Source: Anaerolineae bacterium (lineage in GTDB: Bacteria; Chloroflexota; Anaerolineae; Aggregatilineales; Phototrophicaceae). Taken from it: a stretch of DNA of 37,706 bases. This document shows, in pieces, positions 33,829 through 37,706 of this stretch. Position numbers and translations under genes: made by a program. The notes under the pieces are model-generated. The model was not told where the DNA came from and made no database searches. It was given only the letters and a program-made list of their open reading frames with translations. Within the stretch, counting starts at the first letter, position 1; each line of letters begins with the position of its first letter. Where the stretch lies: the NCBI GenBank assembly GCA_021296115.1, contig JAGWBC010000002.1, forward strand, positions 3,086-40,791, written 5' to 3'.

Positions 33829-33852
33829 AGCGCCTGTCATGCGGCAGGCGCT
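33829..33852 (+). terminator. Possible terminator hairpin after rpsA copy 1
   Basis: AGCGCCTG (33829-33836), 8-nt loop, CAGGCGCT (33845-33852). The stem is perfect, but only a short T-poor tail follows, so termination may be weak or Rho-assisted. Confidence 0.45.
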
Positions 33853-33876
33853 CGTTGATTTCCAGCGTCGGATATG

Positions 33877-33905
33877 TTGACAGCTTGCGGGCGCGACTGT
33901 ATAAT
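33877..33905 (+). promoter_or_regulatory. Full-consensus sigma70 promoter
   Basis: TTGACA (33877-33882), 17 bp, TATAAT (33900-33905): all twelve consensus bases and optimal spacing, the best promoter in the window. Transcription should begin near 33912. Confidence 0.85.
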
Positions 33906-33910
33906 TCGGC

Positions 33911-34019
33911 GCGATTTCGTAGGTGAGGCCGATTCGTCCGTTCAAGGCCCTAATCGCAGACGTCTTGGAAAGTCCGAGCCTGGTTGTTCAGCGAATTGCT
34001 GAGCCCGGGTTTTATTTTT
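33911..34019 (+). ncRNA. Structured leader or small RNA ending in an intrinsic terminator
   Basis: About 108 nt between a consensus promoter and a terminator. It has a closing stem GCGATT (33911-33916) with AATCGC (33952-33957), a hairpin CTTGGA-AAG-TCCGAG (33964-33978), and the terminator. It could be an attenuator or riboswitch controlling the second S1 gene, or a free small RNA. It matches no class I can name. From 34020 to 34142 the sequence has a GGCC-6-GGCC hairpin (34027-34040) and the ribosome site AGAGGAG, but no second promoter that I can see. Confidence 0.5.
33978..34019 (+). terminator. Intrinsic terminator/attenuator upstream of rpsA copy 2
   Basis: GCCTGG-TT-GT-TCAGC (33978-33992), loop GAATT, GCTGA-GC-CCGGGT (33998-34010), followed by TTTTATTTTT. 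About thirteen pairs with a 2-nt bulge and three G-T pairs. It ends 123 nt before the start codon. Confidence 0.75.
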
Positions 34020-34142
34020 GCTTGATGGCCGCGTGAGGCCAAACGTAGCCGGACAGCTGGGAGTGGTGGCGGCTTGCGATTGATCGGCGCGACGACGCCC
34101 ACCGGAAATCAATCCAATTTCGTAAGAGGAGAGTGAGTAGTT

Positions 34143-35453
34143 ATGCATACTGAATCTGCAGTAAATGAGTTGGCCGAAGAGATGGACTTTGCAGCGCTGT
34201 TGGAAGAATCGCTGGCCGCCAGCCATCTGGAGCGCGGCGATATCGTTAATGGAACCGTGCTTTCAGTAGACAGCCAGGGACTAATCGTCGATATCGGCTG
34301 GAAGCAAGATGGCATTGTGGCGCGTGGCGATATCGAGCGAATGGGTAGGACGACGGCCGATTACCAGGTGAACGCGGAAATCGCTGTAGCGGTGGTAAAT
34401 CTTAGCGACCACGACGGCAACCTGATTCTTTCCGCTGCGCAAGCCCGCCAGAACGAAGACTGGCTGCAGGCCGAAGAGTTCATGAACAGCGAGACGCTGT
34501 GGACGGGCGAGATCGCTGATACCAACAAGGGCGGCGTCATCGTGTCCTTCGGACATCTGCGCGGCTTTGTTCCCGCCAGCCATGTGCTGGACCTGCCGCG
34601 CGGCATGAAAGAAGATGAACGCATCGCATTCTTGCAGACGCTGGTGGGCAACGAAATCACGGTCAAAGTCATCGAGGTCAATCGCAAACGCCGCCGGCTG
34701 GTATTCAGTCAACTGGAAGCCGAACAGGAAAACCGCGCCGCGCGCAAGGAGGCGCTGTTGAGCGAGTTGGCCGAGGGCACATCGCGCAAGGGCGTGGTCA
34801 GCGGACTCTGCGATTTCGGCGCATTTGTTGACCTGGGCGGCGCCGACGGCTTGATCCATATCTCCGAATTGGCTTGGCATCGCGTTCGGCATCCCAGCCA
34901 GGTGGTCGCGGTAGGCGACGAAGTTGAGGTATACATCCTGAATCTGGACGCGCAGGGCAAGCGCATCGGGCTCAGCCTCAAGCGGCTGCAACCCAATCCC
35001 TGGAGCCTGGTGGACGACATGTATCACATCGGGCAACTGGTTGAGGGCGTGATCAGCCGGCTGGAATCTTTTGGCGCTTTCATCAGCCTGGAGCCGGGCA
35101 TTGAAGCCTTGCTGCACGTCAGCCAGATGTCGTCTAATCCTGACGAGAACCCGCTGCGTCATCTTTACGAGGGGCAGAAGCTGCTGATGCGAATAATCAG
35201 CATCGAAGCCGATCGGCAGCGCCTGGGCTTGAGCCTGACGGAAGTTACCGCCGCGGAAAAGGCGCAGTGGGATGAGCGTCAGATTGAGTTGGTCGCTGCA
35301 GCTGCGGAAGCGGCCCAGTTGGAAGCTGAGCAGAATGAGATCGCTGCGCAGGCCGAATCTGCCGACTTGCAGGAACAAAACGACGAACTGGCGCAGCACG
35401 AGCTGGAAGCCGAGGAAAACTCGCAGGCCCAACCGGCGCCAACTGAGAGTTAG
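34143..35453 (+). CDS. S1 RNA-binding domain protein, ribosomal protein S1 paralogue (copy 2)
   Basis: 436 residues with four S1 domains in the same order as copy 1: VNGTVLSVDSQGLIVDIGWK, WTGEIADTNKGGVIVSFGHL, RKGVVSGLCDFGAFVDLGG and VEGVISRLESFGAFISLEPG. Repeats 3-4 keep GLIHISELAWHR and ALLHVSQM. The C-terminal 75 residues are an extended Glu/Ala/Gln-rich tail, probably a helix or disordered. The two copies are clearly homologous but diverged. This one has its own promoter and attenuated leader, so it may serve different mRNAs or conditions. AGAGGAG lies about 11 nt before the ATG. Confidence 0.9.
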   Translation: MHTESAVNELAEEMDFAALLEESLAASHLERGDIVNGTVLSVDSQGLIVDIGWKQDGIVARGDIERMGRTTADYQVNAEIAVAVVNLSDHDGNLILSAAQARQNEDWLQAEEFMNSETLWTGEIADTNKGGVIVSFGHLRGFVPASHVLDLPRGMKEDERIAFLQTLVGNEITVKVIEVNRKRRRLVFSQLEAEQENRAARKEALLSELAEGTSRKGVVSGLCDFGAFVDLGGADGLIHISELAWHRVRHPSQVVAVGDEVEVYILNLDAQGKRIGLSLKRLQPNPWSLVDDMYHIGQLVEGVISRLESFGAFISLEPGIEALLHVSQMSSNPDENPLRHLYEGQKLLMRIISIEADRQRLGLSLTEVTAAEKAQWDERQIELVAAAAEAAQLEAEQNEIAAQAESADLQEQNDELAQHELEAEENSQAQPAPTES

Positions 35454-35532
35454 CCTGTTGCTGGCGGGAATTCCGATGTATACTGCAGGTTCACGAACGA
35501 CGACGAAATTACTAGAAGGTGGTGAGTAGAGC

Positions 35533-35724
35533 ATGGCTTCAGTCAAACTCAAGCCAGGCGAAAGTCAGGAACAGTTGTTGCGCCGTTTTCGCAAACGCGT
35601 AACCAACGCCGGCATATTGAGCACCGTTCGCCGCAAGCGCTGGCATATCTCCAAGAGCGAATTGCGCCGTATAGAGAAGAAGAAGGCGATCCGTCGTTCG
35701 CGGCGGCGTCAACGCAAAGTCTGA
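35533..35724 (+). CDS. rpsU: 30S ribosomal protein S21
   Basis: 63 residues, very basic. VKLKPGESQEQLLRRFRKRV near the N-terminus, then RRKRWHISKSELRRIEKKKA and a terminal Arg/Lys-rich tail are characteristic of bS21. S21 helps 30S subunits engage mRNA and neighbours S1 on the ribosome, so its place after two S1 genes makes sense. GGTGG lies before the ATG. A TATACT (35479-35484) with TTGCTG 15 bp upstream may be a weak promoter in the 79-bp gap. Confidence 0.95.
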   Translation: MASVKLKPGESQEQLLRRFRKRVTNAGILSTVRRKRWHISKSELRRIEKKKAIRRSRRRQRKV

Positions 35725-35782
35725 TTGCTACGCGGCTCAGACGAATCGACGGCGTACCACAGTTTGACTCAATCGCGCGGAT

Positions 35783-35811
35783 ATCCGCTGTGTCTCTAGT
35801 ATGCAGCGGAT
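35783..35811 (+). repeat. Inverted repeat between rpsU and infA
   Basis: ATCCGCTG (35783-35790), 13-nt spacer, CAGCGGAT (35804-35811). A perfect 8-bp inverted repeat ending 8 bp before the infA -10. It may be a terminator stem lacking a T-tract or an operator. Confidence 0.4.
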
Positions 35812-35819
35812 GGTTGCGT

Positions 35820-35825
35820 TATAAT
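35820..35825 (+). promoter_or_regulatory. -10 element of a candidate infA promoter
   Basis: Consensus TATAAT 31 bp before the infA start codon; no convincing -35 at 16-18 bp. The nearby inverted repeat occupies the -35 region, so an activator-dependent promoter is conceivable. Confidence 0.4.
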
Positions 35826-35856
35826 CGCGAAGCGAATATCAGAATTCAGGAGGCTT

Positions 35857-36093
35857 ATGGCTAAGAAAGAAGAAAAAATAGAAGTGGAAGGCACGGTAAT
35901 CGAGGCGCTGCCAAATACGCAGTTCATGGTGGAACTCGATAACGGGCATCGCGTCCTCTCTTATTTGTCGGGCAAAATGCGCAAGTTCTACATTCGAATT
36001 CTCTTGGGCGACCGTGTAAAGGTAGAGATGAGCCAGTACGATATGAATCGCGGCCGCATCATCTACCGGCACAAGGACAATGTGCGCGCCTGA
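35857..36093 (+). CDS. infA: Translation initiation factor IF-1
   Basis: 78 residues, a single OB fold. [20 protein letters not shown], then [20 protein letters not shown] and [21 protein letters not shown] are unmistakable. It binds the 30S A site and assists IF-2 and IF-3. AGGAGG is 5-6 nt before the ATG. In most bacteria infA lies in the alpha operon near rpmJ, rpsM and rpoA; here it stands between rpsU and a terminator, detached from ribosomal-protein operons. Confidence 0.97.
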   Translation: MAKKEEKIEVEGTVIEALPNTQFMVELDNGHRVLSYLSGKMRKFYIRILLGDRVKVEMSQYDMNRGRIIYRHKDNVRA

Positions 36094-36157
36094 TCGTCAA
36101 GCCGTCGTCGCTTGATAGGCGGCTAAGCCAAGGGAGCATCAACATGTTTCCCCTACA

Positions 36158-36198
36158 GAGCTAAGCAACGGGTCATCGCAAGATGGCTCGTTTTTTTT
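36158..36198 (+). terminator. Rho-independent terminator after infA
   Basis: CATC-GCAA-GATG (36174-36185) within GAGC (36158-36161) and GCTC (36186-36189), followed by G and eight T (36191-36198). The inner stem has a stable GNRA-type loop; the outer stem is asymmetric. Confidence 0.7.
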
Positions 36199-36229
36199 GC
36201 GAACTGTCGAGATGGCCGAGTCGAGTTGC

Positions 36230-36946
36230 TCAGCCCCGCTTAACGCCCCAGTGTATCGCCATCGTGCCGAACATCAGCGTCTTAAATTCGACATCGGAGA
36301 AACCCGCCACTTTGACCAGATCCGCCAGTTCCTGCGGGGTCTTGAATGCCTGCGTCGATTCAGGCAGATAACGGTAAGCGTCGCCGGCCGCTTTGCCGCC
36401 GACCAATCGGCCAACCAGCGGGATGCCATGTTTAAGGTGCAGCATGATCAGCGGTTTCAGCAGATTGTCGGGCGCTGGCGAGGTATCCAGGATGACGATG
36501 CGGCCTGCCGGCTTCAATACGCGCCACTGCTCGCCCAAGGCCCGCGCGATATCCACCACGTTTCGCATCAGATAACCTGAGACCACCGCGTCGAAACAGC
36601 TGTCGGCATAAGGCAGGCGCAGCGCATCGGCGCCCGTCCAGGCGACTCGCTGTCCAAATGGCGCGCGCCCTTTGCCCACTTGCATCATCCCCAGGGAGAA
36701 GTCGGCGCCCACGACACGGGCTGCCGGCGCGGTCTTCAGCGCCTGAAACGCGATGTCGCCCGTTCCCGCCGCGATATCCAGCAAGCTGCCTTCCGGCGCG
36801 AGGGCCGCCTTTTCCACCACGATTCGGCGCCATTTCATGTCTTGGCCGCCGCTGATGAGCCGATTTATCAGGTCGTAACGTTGCGCGATGCGGTTGAACA
36901 TCGCCTGCACATAGGCCTGCCGCTCTTCGCCGTCCAGTTGCGCCAT
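36230..36946 (-). CDS. menG: Demethylmenaquinone methyltransferase (MenG/UbiE)
   Basis: 238 residues of the UbiE/COQ5 family. Signatures are MFNRIAQRYDLINRLISGGQDMKWRR at the start, the SAM motif LLDIAAGTGDIAFQAL, FDAVVSGYLMRNVVD, and the C-terminal YRYLPESTQAFKTPQELADL plus GTMAIHWGVKRG. It performs the last C-methylation of menaquinone in the membrane-associated pathway, supplying the quinone used by complex I. No ubiquinone genes are seen, and menaquinone is usual in Chloroflexota. It starts 8 bp after the prmA stop, so the two form an operon. It converges with infA. Confidence 0.93.
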   Translation of the reverse strand: MAQLDGEERQAYVQAMFNRIAQRYDLINRLISGGQDMKWRRIVVEKAALAPEGSLLDIAAGTGDIAFQALKTAPAARVVGADFSLGMMQVGKGRAPFGQRVAWTGADALRLPYADSCFDAVVSGYLMRNVVDIARALGEQWRVLKPAGRIVILDTSPAPDNLLKPLIMLHLKHGIPLVGRLVGGKAAGDAYRYLPESTQAFKTPQELADLVKVAGFSDVEFKTLMFGTMAIHWGVKRG

Positions 36947-36954
36947 AAGGCTGC

Positions 36955-37706
36955 CTATTCCGCTGGCCGTCTGGCTTCGACCAGCATCCAGTCGCCCATC
37001 TGTCGCCGAGCATAGGGCTGAAGACCGGTATTGCGCAGGGCGTCCTCGATCTCGTCCACCTGCGTATCAATGATGCCGCTGAAGATCGCCACGCCGCCCG
37101 AACGCACAATCTCGCCTAGCCGCTCATTCGCCATCTCAACGATGATACGCGCCAGAATGTTGACGATGACAAGATCAAAGCGGCGCGCCGAGCTCAACAA
37201 ACAGTCATGGCTGCCGCGCTCGGCCTTCACTTTGTGCCCCACGCCATTTGCTTGCGCATTTTCACGCGTGGCATTCACTGCGATGGAATCTATGTCCAGC
37301 GCCAGTACACGTCCCGCGCCCAGCTTGGCCGCGGCGATGGACAAGATGCCGCTGCCCGAGCCAAGGTCCAGCACAGATTGCGCCGGCTGCAACAAGTCCT
37401 CCAGCGCTTGCAGGCAAAGCTGTGTAGTAGGGTGACTGCCCGTGCCGAAGGCCATGCCGGGATCCAGCGCAATTTCGATGTCATCCGCCGCCAGCGGCAA
37501 GTCAATCCAGAGGGGGCGTATTACCAGCCGCTGGCCAACGCGAAGCGGTTCGTAATGCGCCTTCCAGGCTTCGGCCCAGTCGTCATCTTCAACTTTGCGA
37601 TAGACCGGCGTCGACATCGGATACATCAGACGCATGTGGCCCAGGGCCGTCTCTAGTTGTGATTGTGTGGCTTCCAGTTCGTCATCATCGGGGAAATAGG
37701 CGCGCA
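36955..37706 (-). CDS. prmA: Ribosomal protein L11 methyltransferase (5' end outside window)
   Basis: At least 250 residues; the frame runs to the window edge with RAYFPDDDELEATQSQLE, as in the N-terminal domain of PrmA, so the start lies beyond 37706 and the ATG at 37635 is internal. Core motifs are DDDWAEAWKAHYEPLRVGQR, DPGMAFGTGSHPTTQLCL (SAM-proximal), VLDLGSGSGILSIAAAKLGA, ALDIDSIAVNATRENA and LVIVNILARIIVEM (the NPxx-like catalytic-loop equivalent). It trimethylates ribosomal protein L11 in the cytoplasm. It is followed by menG 8 bp later. Confidence 0.93.
   Translation of the reverse strand, partial: RAYFPDDDELEATQSQLETALGHMRLMYPMSTPVYRKVEDDDWAEAWKAHYEPLRVGQRLVIRPLWIDLPLAADDIEIALDPGMAFGTGSHPTTQLCLQALEDLLQPAQSVLDLGSGSGILSIAAAKLGAGRVLALDIDSIAVNATRENAQANGVGHKVKAERGSHDCLLSSARRFDLVIVNILARIIVEMANERLGEIVRSGGVAIFSGIIDTQVDEIEDALRNTGLQPYARRQMGDWMLVEARRPAE

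Noticed and set aside
33911-33930. GTAGGTGAGGC resembling the start of an M-box magnesium riboswitch
   Set aside because: The other conserved M-box segments are not found downstream, and the regulated gene is not a magnesium transporter.
33964-33985. GGAAAGTCCG stretch resembling the P4 region of RNase P RNA
   Set aside because: The rest of RNase P RNA, including the partner P4 strand and about 300 nt of structure, is missing, and the unit is only about 108 nt long.
36144-36164. Six-codon ORF with AAGGGAG after infA
   Set aside because: Too short to judge and lies against the terminator stem. It is not rpmJ, which would be expected near infA in other genomes.

Overview
The window looks like a chromosomal segment of a member of the Chloroflexota, probably an Anaerolineae-like lineage. 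This is inferred from gene content: a complex I membrane-arm cluster with two NuoM copies, an F-type ATP synthase Fo cluster ending in a b-delta fusion, paired FemAB-type peptidoglycan transferases with a MurE lacking the canonical DNPR motif, a menaquinone methyltransferase, and no outer-membrane genes. No marker gene settles the taxonomy. DNA is moderately GC-rich throughout. I saw no rRNA, tRNA, CRISPR array, insertion sequence or phage gene.

Layout. (1) 1-2196: 3' part of a large alpha-2-macroglobulin-like gene with a destroyed thioester motif. (2) 2207-5170, minus strand: a PhyH-type dioxygenase and two FemAB-type aminoacyl transferases. (3) 5281-15153: tandem promoters, then nuoA-H-J-K-L-M-M-N, that is every membrane subunit of complex I and none of the peripheral-arm subunits. 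NuoL carries an elongated C-terminal lateral-helix region and the second NuoM lacks the TM7 lysine, which points to a complex I with one extra antiporter-like module. (4) 15251-17945: atpZ, atpB with an insert of about 185 residues, atpE and an atpF-delta fusion, closed by a strong terminator. No F1 genes follow. (5) 18080-24056: MurE ligase, GT2 glycosyltransferase, undecaprenyl-phosphate sugar transferase, MazG-like pyrophosphatase and prolyl-tRNA synthetase. (6) 24185-29433: RNA-metabolism block with a tandem-NYN-domain protein, rpsO and pnp. (7) 29526-32324: a small unknown protein, two methyltransferase-fold proteins and a phosphoribosyltransferase. (8) 32355-36198: translation block with two tandem S1 genes, rpsU and infA, and long structured leaders. 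(9) 36230-37706, minus strand: prmA (cut by the window edge) and menG.

How they fit together. MenG finishes menaquinone, the electron acceptor of complex I. Complex I and ATP synthase share a proton circuit, and both show structural additions here. MurE, the FemAB pair and the lipid-linked sugar transferases build the cell envelope. The NYN protein, S15 and PNPase sit in the classical rpsO-pnp RNA-decay neighbourhood.

Most worth following up: the candidate two-NuoM complex I, the ATP synthase subunit a insert plus split Fo cluster, the tandem NYN protein with its regulated leader, and the promoter-RNA-terminator unit at 33877-34019 before the second S1 gene.
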